A program made the position numbers and the translations under genes. DNA of 64,000 nt from Tenodera sinensis (lineage: Eukaryota; Arthropoda; Insecta; Mantodea; Mantidae), in NCBI GenBank assembly GCA_030765045.1, contig CM060963.1, positions 68,905,117 to 68,969,116 on the forward strand, given 5' to 3'. The notes beneath the pieces were generated by a model. The model ran no database searches and was not told where the DNA came from. It saw nothing but the letters and a program-made list of their open reading frames with translations. Position 1 is the stretch's first letter. The number at the start of each line of letters is the position of its first letter. This document shows positions 23,166 through 34,790 of the stretch, in pieces.

Positions 23166-24369
23166 CAGCGACTCGTATACTAGCAGTAATTAGGCGTAAT
23201 GTAGACTAACCAAGCACCCTTCCCCTAGCTGTATATGTGCATGGGGAGACGGCGCAGTCTCAGAGAATGATCATCACCGCGGGTGGCGGGTGTGGGGCCA
23301 CCCCTAAAAAGTAATATTACATGTGTTCAAATTATTAAATGTACCTCTGAAACGTGTTATTTTGTGTGACGAAACATTTGGTTATATTTTGAAAATGAGT
23401 ATTTTGTTTAGGACAATATTGTGACATTGGGACGTTCAACAATACACGGACGAGAGGGGAGGCGGGTGACCTTTGATACGACGAGCGGTTGTGTGTGTAC
23501 GTGGCCATAAACAATCATGTGGCAAAACAAAGGAGCTCCGAGGATACAGTGCAACTAGCAACTGTGTGTTTGTGATCGTACAGCGACAACACCACCAAGG
23601 TTGAGAAACTTCCTCCTAATTCTTCTGAGTCATTGCACACGTGCGCATGGAAAGAACTCGAACGAGGTCAAGTGATGCCAGCTCCAGTACAAATAGGACA
23701 GACAGCAGAGCAGGGGTGTCAGTTTGAGTAGTTTTAGTTAGTGATAGAGTTGAGTTAAGCCGTCTTGTAGAGTTAGTTTTAGTTACGAGAGTAACTCGGC
23801 CAGCTTGTCAGCAAGTATATATGTCATTGAGTGGTTGTATCGTAACAGTAAAGATATAAGAGACAGTTAAAATGGAGAAAGACATTGAAACACTGAGAAA
23901 GATTATCAGAAGAACAATTGTAAATTGTAAAGGCAGAGGACACTATAAACTGTGTTAGTAACGAGAAGAAAATTGTGCATTTGTAGTAAACTTTAGAGCA
24001 AAACAGTGTTAGGAAAGTAAACCGACTTCGAATTTCGCCATCTTTGTTACAATATTTTATCATTACATTCGCCATGTAGCGACATACAATAGGTATACAT
24101 TGCAGAAAACTACATCAATTTAAAAGCTATTTCTCAGAATCTGTATGTTGTGTCTAAATATAATTTAATGCAATCAGGACTTAAAGTAGGGACCTCTATC
24201 TGGGTACGAATCCATGTTTTTGAAACTCAACGTTTTCACATTAAAGGAAAACTACCTCCACATCACGCGTTGAACTCTCCCTAATAGGTATATGCTGCCA
24301 ATGTGGTATGGCTTTCCGGGCCGATAGGGCATCCATGCATACGTAATGTTTCTTGATGATCAGGTGCAC
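23166..24369. other. Intergenic; possible solo-LTR-like stretch
   Basis: The 23430-24067 stretch starts TGTGACATTGGG, has reiterated GTTTTAGTTAGTGATAGAGTTGAG-type purine-rich leader sequence after an ACAAATAGGACAGACAGCAG block, and ends TTACATTCGCCATG. This is the general look of a gypsy LTR followed by internal sequence. No second LTR, duplication or coding region confirms it. Confidence 0.25.
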
Positions 24370-24381
24370 CAACCTCATGGA
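24370..24381. repeat. Target-site duplication, left side of SINE family C
   Basis: CAACCTCATGGA recurs at 24627-24638. The first bases CAAC are ambiguous because the SINE tail is itself CAA repeats. Confidence 0.8.
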
Positions 24382-24626
24382 AGGCGGCGCCGTGGCCGAG
24401 CGGCTAGCGCGCTCGCCTTACACCTAGGCGGCCCGGGTTCGATCCCAGGGACCCGCATGTGGTATTCGTGGTGGACGAAGCGGCGTCAGGGCGGGTTTTC
24501 TCCGGATGCTCCGGTTTCCCCCGCCATCTCATTCCACCGGTGCTCCATCTTCATTCCATGTATCATCAGTGTCACCACCTGCAGTGCCGTAGTAGTAAAA
24601 GCGGGCGTTAAACACTACAACAACAA
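24382..24626 (+). mobile_element. tRNA-derived SINE, family C
   Basis: The head is tRNA-like with box A (TGGCCGAGCGGCTAGCGCG) and a perfect box B (GGGTTCGATCCC). A GC-rich central part follows, with GGGTTTTCTCCGGATGCTCC and GGTTTCCCCCGCC, a string resembling the conserved central domain shared by several invertebrate SINE families. The 3' end is GCGGGCGTTAAACACTACAACAACAAC. The 12-bp duplications on both sides show retroposition. This is the youngest-looking SINE in the window. Confidence 0.85.
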
Positions 24627-24638
24627 CAACCTCATGGA
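24627..24638. repeat. Target-site duplication, right side of SINE family C
   Basis: CAACCTCATGGA, identical to 24370-24381. Confidence 0.8.
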
Positions 24639-24852
24639 TGGTGCGCACTATTTTCCTTCAAGAGTAGTTCACAAGTTTTTTGGGAGATGATAAAGGAAGG
24701 ATTCAGCGAAGGTGGATAGGCCATAGTGATCTTCGATATACTTTCACAAAAGAAAGACAAAAAATCAGAGCTCAATTTGACAATGGTACCATGTTGGTTA
24801 CTTCCTTATATAAGTCTATTCCTGAAGTCCGTAGGTCTAGCTTCTGACATTA

Positions 24853-25040
24853 CAGTAGAATCCCAAAATAACGTAGTCCTTGGGAGACATGCTTTAGCCC
24901 CGCGTTATGATTCCGCAGTATATCGAAATGTGAGTTTAGCAGTGTCAAAAATTGATCCCACGGAGATGGTGGAAAACATTCATGCAATAATAAATTACCG
25001 TACATTGTAAAGTATACGGTGAGGTGTACTACTTTCAAAT
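24853..25040 (+). mobile_element. Pogo/Tigger-like terminal fragment
   Basis: CAGTAGAATCCCAAAATAACG follows a TA and leads into CCCCGCGTTATGATTCCGC. This matches the general form of pogo/Tigger termini (CAGTAGA-TC...), which insert at TA. No transposase or opposite end was found, so it is probably a truncated or non-autonomous copy. The right limit is approximate. Confidence 0.5.
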
Positions 25041-25529
25041 GCAATTACACACTTGGAATGTATCCCAATCCTGCAACCGATCTTAATTTATACAATACAT
25101 ACAATTACACCTTACCCAATTTACATCAAAGCTAATTTTGCATTGCTTTAAGAAATCAGTAGGTACGATTTGTTTGGCAGCTTAGTTCAATATTTTTTGT
25201 CTCCATGCGTTGTTTGATTGTAGCAAAATGGAGATGAATATTGTTCCTCCATACACAGAATCACTTGTTTATGGTATAAAACTGAAGAACGGCTTGAAAG
25301 GATGCGGCGGATTAACAATAACAAAGCCGTTGATTCTTCCAGGGCATGTAATCAATCAAGAAAGAAAATTTTCCTATCTCGTTTATTAATGATTTTAACT
25401 TATTTTCTTGATATCAAAAAATTTGGGCTTAAACTGCAATCAGATATATACTAGTTGCATAGCTGAAGACATTATGCATTTTAGTTTTATGTTCTTTTTC
25501 TTTGCATTTAGGCTAACAGCCTGTTGCAC
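25041..25529. other. Intergenic, nothing recognised
   Basis: AT-rich; no motif. Confidence 0.5.
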
Positions 25530-26010
25530 CAGAAAAAGAATTCCTCCATCTCAATTTAGGTCTACCTAGACTACCTCTGCCTCCTTGTTTTCCGTCTCTG
25601 GCCTTGCGTATGAACCCATCAGGTCTTATTCGGTTCACATTGTCAATATATTCTTTCCCTCTCCTATCTACCTACTCTGTTACAGGTTGCAATTCACAGC
25701 TATCTCTTATTGCTACATCCGGTACACCATCTGATTTTACCTTTTATTTTTCGTTACATTTATTTCGGTTACATCGAGCGTTTGTTTTGTTTTTGTGGTT
25801 TCAAGTCTAATTTCTGCAGCATAAATCATTATTGATCTTACAACTGTTTCATTTCCCTTCCCATACATCTATTTTTCCAACTGTAACTATTAAGGAGTCA
25901 GCTGCAGCCTTATTAACTTGCTTTCCATCACTACTTTATTTTCACATCTATATAGTTAAAAGCCATAATCAGTTGTAATATGGTTCTTTTAATTCTAATT
26001 TTCGTATCAA
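25530..26010 (-). pseudogene. Non-LTR reverse transcriptase C-terminal fragment
   Basis: Minus-strand translation gives GKEYIDNVNRIRPDGFIRKA followed by GSLGRPKLRW, the characteristic 'H/Y-RM---R-PK-AL...GRPK-RW' ending of a widespread insect LINE ORF2 family. Further upstream (about 26000-25970) IKRTILQL fits the preceding conserved segment. It is much eroded, with stops and frameshifts, and has the same family type as 33650-34165, 36682-37045 and 38460-38880. Confidence 0.6.
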
Positions 26011-29000
26011 AAACTATATATTTATTGTTAGAACTCCCGTTTAAATGGATTAACACTCATTCCGCACCTTTTACAACTCAAAGAGAAGTGATGTTACAAC
26101 ATTTGAAAATTATCCTCTGTGTTGTCTATTAGAAGTGTATCATCTGTTTACTAAGTATTATGTGTACGTAAATGTTTCGGTGTGATTTGGTAACATTTCC
26201 TATAATTCCCATACAAATAAACTTTTAAAACTCTGAATTTCCGTACGGGAATTGCAGTTCGGAGCCTCATTTGAAACTTTTGCACCTGCACTTCCGAGAA
26301 GTTAGCTGCGCCAGTGGCTTGTAATATATGTAGGATACTGATTGGCAGCATTTCTTCGAAGTCGTAACAAGTTTGAAGTCCTTCACGCATCCAAAGGAGC
26401 AGCATGCAGGTGGACGTTCTTCGAAATTAGACTCTTCTCCTAAGTTGAGTTTACTGTGATTGACTGCGTGGGAGGATACGCGTTTACTTCGTCTCGAAGA
26501 TGAAAGGTGTGGGGATGAAAGAATGATATGAATAATATTTTCTCTAGAGATCTCATGGAGCAACACGAACCAACATTTGCATACAAATCCTTTTTCTCCT
26601 CATTATTACAGCACAGCTCTTTGGCGAAGGTCGCTATGTCATATGTCATTTATCCTCAGAATGAACCAGCATGTGCTGCTGCTGGAATTAATGTTCAGAA
26701 AGACTTTGTTCCCCATTGAGGGAATATCGTTTCGAAGCCATTGTTGAGTCATCGTACCTGAGACAGTCAATATTAGAGCGACAGCAATAATCATTCTTGC
26801 GTTTTATCATTTGCAATATTTAATGGACCCTAGGACTGAGTTCTGTAATTTTGGAGTTATTTAGTTTAATACTTGTGCACGTGTTTCTTATGATAGTGAT
26901 AACTGAAATGCAAAATGCCAACTTAATATGCAAAATACCTTTTAAGACTAAACATTTTATAAATATTGAAGCAAAATACGAGTAATTCTAGACTTTGACA
27001 TAAAATTAATGTAGAGTACATCAATCTTTTGTTGTTTAAGTTTAAAATAATAGGACCACTTAGTAACTATGATCTATTGAACACTCGTTCTTTCTTTTCA
27101 AATGTTTTCATTAATATTCGTGATTTTTCACATTTAATTTGTTTCTCCAAACGAATAATATTAAACAGTATTAAAATGTGAATTGATTTGCAAAACTATA
27201 AATGTTTTCATTTAAATTGAATGGCATTTCATACCACTTGTGTACTGAAAAAGGAATGTTGAATAGAAAACCAAAAACCTACATGCTGTAAGCTTTTAAG
27301 ACCTATTAAATGGCTCGATTTACATTGTAAAGATATAGATCATGTAAAGATCTGGAATTCGACAAGTTTGGCACTTTTGTCATATCCATGGTCCCTTGTG
27401 GTAAATGTAAATTGAAATTTGGTGGTAAGCCTCAAATATTTTACTACTTGCATCATATTTGTTATTTAATAAATGCTGCCGTTTTAGCAAGCTGACTTCA
27501 AATGTAATTTTTCTGCAATTGGATATAAATTTTAGAAAAAGATAACGTTTAATATTTAAAATGTATAATATTCAATAGTGCTACGCGTAATATTATTTAA
27601 TTCTGTAACTGAAAAAACGATTTCCTTCATTCGTTTCTTTAGAATAACAACTGTTGATGGAATTAAGTTACAGATTCATTTGAACGTCCAGCACAACACC
27701 GCTGCCTTTCTGTCCGTCTGTCCGAAATAGCAGAAGTAGCTTGTGAAGACTGTATAACAATATATTGTATAATACATAATAATTATTTATTTGTATGTTT
27801 TGAGTACAACCCCAGTTAAAGAAAAATGTGCCCTCTTTAGCAGTGAATTGAACTTCTATGTTTGGGGGCTAGTATTCCAATTCCAAATCCAAAGTAACAG
27901 TATAGTTGATTAATATCCTTTCAAAAGCTACCGTAACAAGAGCGACAAACTGGAAACTCCTTTTGATTTTAAGTGTAACTATTAAAATATTGTGAAATAA
28001 TTCTCATAAATTTAACGGGCATTTCGTCCACTAAAACACGCACTATTCTTATAATGGCAGCGTTTTATCAAGTTGTCCAAGATAAATAATTACACCATTA
28101 GTATTTTCGTGAGTGATGTTATAATGTGCATAGGTCAATAACCTCACACACTGTTGGTTGGAGGAATATATGCAGCTTGGGATAACAGAGCAAAGTAACC
28201 AGAAATCGTCCATTTTACTAACTAAGACTGTGTTATAGTTATATAAGATAACCTTAACCATCGTTTTCTTACTAATCCGGATTACTATGTCGTACTTCTG
28301 TTAGTTAAAACAAATCGCAGTTTTAAGATGCCAGTAAGCGTGTTTCTATGCGCACTTTATTTCAGGAATTTATGAACCAATTATCATCAAAATTTGGTAC
28401 TTCTTAGTTCCATAAATTACTAGCAAAACAAAAATTACCTTTAGGCAATCATAATAAACTGCTTATTATGACGTCATAAATCGTGCCAAATTACCGTCTT
28501 TCTGGCACCAGTGTCAGAAAGTGAATGACGCCGCCACCGCCGCCACATAACTTTCTCCAATGTGCCTATAAGAAAACCTGAAATCTTCACTGTCGGAAGT
28601 GCAGCTACATTCAAATAAAAAAATCACCTTATCAATAATGCACTTTAAAACTAAAGCCAAGAACTATACATATATATATTATATGTCGCTCAAAATGTCA
28701 AGAGTAGGTAATATAATCCATATTTTAATAGGTTTATCATTACGTTTCATTTTGCTCTTAGTGTTGAAACAAATGAAACGCCTGCTTAGCAACCGTATTA
28801 CGTCATACATCTGTGATCTGAAACATTAGTTTTTTATTTTGCAAATTTGTTAATTATTTGTACGCATATTAATGCTAAAATTAGCTCGTTCGCTTTTGCT
28901 CACGCGCTAAACATACATTCGTGACAAAACCAGTCGGATTGTACGCTAGTTACATAAATACCTATTTTGAATAGTAGTACAGTCGAGTGCGAAAAACCAT

Positions 29001-30639
29001 GGCGATATGATCAGTGGTTTATATTGGTAAGAAAAATTTGATCACCTTTGATACACCCTGTTCTCCCTGGTTCTAACACTCCACTAAATGTTCATCTTAC
29101 TTTCCCCCTTTTCCTTCGCTACCGAGCTTAAAATCGACCTGTATTCATAGATGAATGTGTGAGTGCCAGTCTTTTGTCATCAAACCAATAATAAACCGAT
29201 TCATCCAGGGACTGCTGCGGACCGTCGTTGTAAAGCTTGTCTTCCAGCCACTCAGCTGTTATATTTCGGTACCCCACCCATTTTGTCGCTCAATTAGGCT
29301 TGACATTTGTTCACAGGCTAAATCATGTGTGTGGAACTCTATTTCAAATCGAGATTGACTCAGCCAGACTACTGTGGAACACATAAGGAGTTTCTGCCAG
29401 CATTAAATAAAGAAAAATATAATGGAAAACCAAAAGCATTGGAATGTTTCCGTGCACTCGAGTGTATATAACAATATACGAGTCCGTCCGTGCTAGTGAC
29501 AGGCTGAACCTGGAAATCATACTGTCGTTTTATGGCTACCAAATTTCCAATTGTATAATAAACGTACGGGGTAAGTTCAGTTTGATGTTCAGTTTTCTTT
29601 TTCATCTACCCTTAAGCGTATTTACTGATTTGCGCATATACACATACGTGCACGATTTTATAAATTTTATTTGTATTCAGGATGCCTCAAAGCATGAATT
29701 TCCGGGAAAATCCAAATATCGAGCATTTGGATGGACTCTTTTCTACATACCAGATACCGGGTACAGAAGGTAAAACTAAATCATTTATTACATGCAATAT
29801 CAATTTTAGTCTTATATGCGTATAACAAGTAGATATATTTTGTATGATACGAACTATAAGCAAAAGTGTTCTCCGAGTATCTTGTACAGAAAACCTCCTG
29901 GTCATCGTGTTTAGACACGTGTCAGCGATTTGTTTACATCACCTTTGTTCTTTGAGCGAATATAAGGCATTACCATACCAAAGCTAATCTAAATATCTAT
30001 CTGGACATAACCAATGGCCACGCCGCATAACGATCCACTGAATTTCTTAAGCGCGTAGAACACATCTCCTGAAGTGATCATGGAGTCGAAGAGAAAGCGC
30101 TTAAAATCCCCAAGGCTGGCTGCATTTGTTGAAATAACTTGTGGAATTATTAATCATTATCTAGAGACGGAGGTCCTCTCAGTTTACATAGCAATTTCCC
30201 CATTATGGTGATAATGCGTGGCGGGAACCAATGAGGAAGACGGCCACCCAGTCGAACAGGTGAGTGGCCTGAGGGCGCTCAACAAACCCACTTATGCTAA
30301 AACATCTTGATTAAGAGACGGTCTGCATAGTGATTTATTCCGGGGCAATTTCCATGCCACTCCTCCACGGATGCTGCTCTGTAACAAAGTGTTAATGTTA
30401 AATAGCAGGTATGTGTGTCAGGTTTCCCGCCATCTACCCTTTTTTGCTTCCGTCGTGCATTCTTTACCGAGTCGTCATCGCTGTGTTTGACTACAAGGGT
30501 AAGGCCAACGGCCTGTAGGGTAGTCTTCACACAGTAGCCAGAGTTTTCATCTTGAATAAGAACAGGATGACTGGTAAATCCACTTCTTCGGTTTCAAGAG
30601 CAATTCCCAGAGCACATGCCGATTTCTAGGCGTTTTCAG
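26011..30639. other. Long AT-rich stretch, nothing recognised
   Basis: More than 4.6 kb without an identifiable coding region, repeat or microsatellite. A short GCC-rich spot lies at about 28530-28548. The longest open frames (99 and 109 codons) show no family motif. Confidence 0.5.
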
Positions 30640-30720
30640 TCCAGTTTTGGAAAAGCGAGAGATTGAAGCAAATGAAGTCAAGTTCTTAAGAAGCGTTGCA
30701 GGTCATACTCTATTGAGTAT
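30640..30720 (+). pseudogene. Short LINE ORF2 C-terminal fragment
   Basis: LEKREIEANEVKFLRSVAGH is a clear match in pattern to the 'K-E-R-LEAAEMKFLR-V-GYT' segment of the same LINE family found at 33650-34165. Only about 25 codons are recognisable. Confidence 0.55.
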
Positions 30721-31670
30721 AACAACAATTAGACATCTTCAACCTTCTTGTTCTCCTCTTTCTTCTTGTTTCTTTACCTGGTTACCCTCCCCGTATGGAG
30801 GACTTACACCCCCTAGGAGTTACAAGCCAGTGTCTAGGGTAAGGTGCCTGTCGGGAAGCACAGGAACCTATGGAACAGACAGAATGAAGACCTGGAAGCG
30901 GGTTGTCAGCCCAGCAACAGGTATGATAGGGAGGAAAGGGATGATATGAAATGCAGGCGAAATCGATGGAAAGGTGATAATGGAGCAATTGGTGGAAGAC
31001 AACAGGTTGCCTGGACAAGTACATATTAAATTATGTTACAATGTTGGAATACAAAGATTGCGATATGTAGAAAGAATAGAAAAAACAACACGGAACATGC
31101 CAATCGACGCAATCTTTGTAGACGAAGAACATTCAGTTCGGAAATGTTTACAGAAAGAAAATTTGACAGTGCGCTCACTGAATTGTTTATGGCACTTTTG
31201 ACTGTACTGACAAGTATTGCTCTTGAAATTATATTTAAGAATTCAGTATAAGCAAATAAAAATAAATTGTAAATATACGGTGTATTATAAACTCATTCAA
31301 CGTTTTAGCACTGCTTAATTTTTAAAATCATATGGTAAGGCTTAGAGTGGTAGTGAAACCGCGTATGTTTTATAGGTAAAGAGTAAATGCATAGAAAGAG
31401 ATCATGCTATGTATTGTAGGTTCCAGAATGTTCCAAGCGTCGTCCTTGTAAGAAAGCCAAGTCAGGGTTTAATTATATCCTCCTAGGATATACACAACTG
31501 AAGGAAAATGTCCCGATAAAGGATTTCAACTGGGGATTACCCGAGTGTCAAGTTCAAAGTGAACACCGACACTGCCTATGCTCTTAAGTCAGCAATACAA
31601 ACTCAAAGAGAACCGATGCATAGAGAGAAAGGTGCGCTAATTTAGGGCAATTTCAAAGGCGTTAGAGACC
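30721..31670. other. Intergenic, nothing recognised
   Basis: Overlapping 60-100 codon frames at 30780-31250 show no motif. Confidence 0.45.
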
Positions 31671-31990
31671 GCCTCCGTATCGCAGTGGTAGTGCACCTAC
31701 CTCTGACGTGGAGGACCCGGGTTCGATCCCCGATACCATCATGGGGATTTTTCCCCCACTCATAAGTCTGGTACGGGGTGCACTCAGCCTCGTGAGGTCC
31801 CTAACGGGCCAATTGCGGAGCTACTTGATTGAGAAGTAGCGGTCCCTGGTCGAGAAGACCAGGGCGCTGACCACATCCCACCTCCAATACTATACCCCAG
31901 TGGCGCTTGTGGCGGGCAGAGGTGCAGGACGCAGCGCCTGAGCGGTAGGAATTGGCCCAAATGGGTTGTTGTGCCACGGGGTTACGGTTA
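31671..31990 (+). mobile_element. tRNA-derived SINE-like element, family B
   Basis: The tRNA-like head has box A (CGCAGTGGTAGTGCACC) and box B (GGGTTCGATCCCC). A long GC-rich body follows (GGTGCACTCAGCCTCGTGAG, GCTACTTGATTGAGAAGTAG, CGGTCCCTGGTCGAGAAGACC), ending with GAGGTGCAGGACGCAGCG and GGCCCAAATGGGTTGTTGTG. The last part recurs inverted at 10796-10895. CTACTT-GATTG-AGAAGTAG can form a hairpin. No clear tail or target duplication was found. Confidence 0.7.
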
Positions 31991-32294
31991 CAGTTGAGAG
32001 TGCTAGAATTGCATTTTTGTAAAACAGCTGTTGCATCAACCAGACGGCGGTGTAAATCCCGTTATAACTTTACTCGCCATTTTCCACCGTTTACGAATCA
32101 AAATAGGAGATACGGAAGCAAACAGAAATATAGTGCCGCAATGAGAAAAGTATTTGATTATGGACAACATGGATACGAAGGTAGCGATAATGAATAAGTG
32201 TAGTACGAGAGAAATAGAAGGCGGCCTCGATGGAGCAAAGCAATCATCATTTCAATAATTTCAATTTACAAGTCATATGTTTTTCCCAAAGAAG

Positions 32295-32460
32295 TGCGAA
32301 ACGCAATCTCCAGATCTCAATCTGGCCAACTTTTGGTTTTGGGGTTACCTTAAGGAACGAGTTTTCCTAATATCTTACAACCCCGCAGACAGAACGCTGT
32401 ATGTTGGACAACCGAATTGTGGACATCTCAACATTATTCCACTGTTTGCTGAATAATGTT
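32295..32460 (+). pseudogene. Mariner-type transposase C-terminal relic
   Basis: Translation gives SPDLNLANFWFWGYLKERVF, the signature around the third catalytic Asp of many insect mariner-like transposases (SPDL-P-DF-LWG-LK). The rest is lost to stops, and no terminal repeats were seen. Confidence 0.65.
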
Positions 32461-33153
32461 ATGTTTTTGGTCTTTCTTCTCCTATTTAAAATGCTACTGT
32501 ATTTATAGCGGCTTAAAATTTGAACCTAGTTTTGAAAGATCCCATAGCTATCGTGAAGCCAACTACTTAAGAAGCGCTATGCCTGTTCATGACTAATATG
32601 GAGACATTATCAATCGAAGCAATCTTAACCTCGGTGGACATTAGTGCCGTTAGATGAATATTTTGAAGCACCAGTCTCAATTATTATGGATATAGATTCT
32701 ATCTTACTTTTAGCCTGATAACGGTATGGTTTTTGGAATCTGATCAGAAAACTGACCATACATTAATGTTGGGGTCTCCCAATATGAAAGTTTCGCTGAA
32801 ATTCAGACTGTAGATTTTACTGGTACCCTATAGGTAGAATTACAGCTAATCGTTCACCGAGACACAGGACGGTATTCCCGAGCAATTCCAAGTACTGCTC
32901 CCTGACCACAGTAAACCCGGATAATACCTGTACTTGGTTACATAACCAGCTAGGCCTTGACTGCCACTGTTCCCGCATTTCTGTTTTGCGATCCTTTATA
33001 TTAGCCTCCTTTCTACTACAAATTCTGCACATCTGATGATTCAATAGACTAATCCAATTCTATACGTTAGTCTCGCAAAAACTCGAAAATGGTTTGATCG
33101 ATTTGAATAATTTGTTTTTTGTTTTGTTCAGTATTGGGATGGTTTAGAAAAAT
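32461..33153. other. Intergenic, nothing recognised
   Basis: No supported feature. Confidence 0.5.
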
Positions 33154-33540
33154 ATCTGATGTGTTGCACTCACATGACTTTCTCTAGCCTTGCACTAACA
33201 TTCTTACAAACTCTTATTCCTATATCTTCTTCGGTTAGTTGAGATAAACATTTGCAGAATTTATCGTATTGTTTATTTCCTTGTAGGTGCAAAGGGAATA
33301 TGGGAATACAGTAGGCTTTGAGCGATAGTCAAATCTTTTTAGAGCTTTCAAATTCTATTCTCTTTGCAAGCCTAACATATAAAAATGAATAACGATGTTC
33401 TATTTGACCAGTTTGTTTCCCAAAACTCAAATAACATCTTCGAAATGCTTCATTAAAAGAATTTTATTTGGACATAAATGGTGTGCAGCAACAAAATCTA
33501 GATTTGTTGTATAGTAAGATTTGGTCTATCTCTTACGGTA
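33154..33540 (+). mobile_element. High-copy HINE-like repeat, 5' fragment (B)
   Basis: It begins TCTGATGTGTTGCACTCACA then TGACTTTCTCTA, as in the full-length copy at 17837-18768. It continues through TTGTAGGTGCAAAGGGAATA and CAGTAGGCTTTGAGCGATAG and stops matching after ATTTGGTCTATCTC. The 3' half, including the CA tract, is absent. Confidence 0.72.
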
Positions 33541-33649
33541 TAAGGGCAGGGTATATCCCTTACAAAAATAATGGCAATGATAGGAGGATAATAAAAACAA
33601 TAGAAATTGTTATAGAGAAAGATATTTTTGAACAAGTACCAACATTATA

Positions 33650-34165
33650 CATTTAGATATTTGGAATACAAAAGCAGATATCGACCAAAACATAGATACC
33701 AATAACAAATTAAAGACTTTATAAAACGACACTTCAGTAAAAGGACGGGAAGAGAAGCGAAACAAAGACTACACGATATTGTGTCAAAACCAGAAGTAAG
33801 GTATTCTTACGAAACATGGATCCTACGATTTAGAAAGTCTAGATTAGAAGCAGCCCAAATGAGATTCTTACGCCCAATATTGGAAGTAACAAGATCAGAT
33901 AGAATGAGGAATATTGACTTAAGAGTACAACTCACGGAAGAAAATATAAATGACGAAATTCAACGATATCAGAAAGATTGGAAGCATCATGTCCTGAGGA
34001 TATCCCCCTCTGAGATATCCACGGCAAGATTTCTTTTAGAAACCATCAGGAAGGAAAAACGTTTGACGACAACGGGAAAGATGGAGCGATTAATTCACTA
34101 GCCTCGGGACAGGTCAGAAAGGCCTAAACCTTGTTAGGAAGAAAAAGAAGAAGAAGATGGGGAAG
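33650..34165 (+). pseudogene. Non-LTR retrotransposon ORF2 C-terminal fragment with GAA-rich tail
   Basis: The open frame 33781-34101 reads VRYSYETWILRF, RLEAAQMRFLRPILEVTRSD and NINDEIQRYQKDWKHHVLRI. These correspond in order to the 'LYGSETW', 'LEAAEMRFLR-V-G-TR-D' and 'IN--I--YR--W--H--RM' blocks at the end of ORF2 in a common insect LINE family. The stop is followed by AGGCCTAAACCTTGTTAGG and a GAAGAAAAAGAAGAAGAAG tail, the normal 3' terminus. It is 5'-truncated next to the repeat fragment at 33154-33540. I cannot assign the clade with certainty (RTE-like). Confidence 0.75.
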
Positions 34166-34544
34166 AGGAGTTTAAGTATAATTTTTAAATAGGAAGCCAT
34201 CGGAGGTCTCTATTGCATTCCCTCAAAATATTAAAAATTGAAAGTGCAATTTAGTTTTCATAAGAAACAATTGCAGCTTTTGATAGATTCTTAATGCAGT
34301 TCATTCCAAAATGCTAAAGGGTCGTTCATTTCGAAGTTAATAACCACGATATCTTGCGCATTAGATTTCTAATTTTTTTAGAGGAGGTAGTATATGCTAA
34401 AAACAGCCCGATCGCTGGATGTTACACATCCTGAATAGGGACCGGTTAAGTCCTTGGTGTCTGATACCTGCTCCAATAAAAGCTAAAGAGGGAACTTGCT
34501 GATTTCCAGAGAATACGACAGTCTTGTTTTGCCACACAGCGTTG
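34166..34544. other. Intergenic, nothing recognised
   Basis: No supported feature. Confidence 0.5.
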
Positions 34545-34790
34545 CCGACTTTGGCTTGGGGCACCAAGCGAGATGACTCCGTGGTAACGTGTGAGGCTCC
34601 CATTTGGGAGAGCGTGGATTCGATTCCTTTGGCCGACCTTTCTGACCCATGGTTTTTTTCAGGGTTTCCCTGGGTTGCTAGGCGAATGTTGGTAAGCATA
34701 ATTACATTTACTATTTCACCCCATTCTCTTATCACTTCACCTTTCATCTGCTTGATTGTTTTAAGGTTCTAACTGTCGGCAGGAGTTTCG
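34545..34790 (+). mobile_element. Possible tRNA-derived SINE, family D
   Basis: A tRNA-like head is suggested by GACTCCGTGGTAACGTG and a box B-like GTGGATTCGATTCC at about 34616. The body after it, GGTTTTTTTCAGGGTTTCCC and TGGGTTGCTAGGCGAATG, has the look of the 'ccatGGTTTTcCC---GTTTCCC' SINE body seen in insects. No tail or duplication was confirmed. Confidence 0.45.

Noticed and set aside
24382..24460. A tRNA gene
   Set aside because: The head has boxes A and B, but it continues into a SINE body with a tail and target duplications, and a paired acceptor stem was not seen. The heads at 2112, 22657 and 31671 were rejected as tRNA genes for similar reasons.
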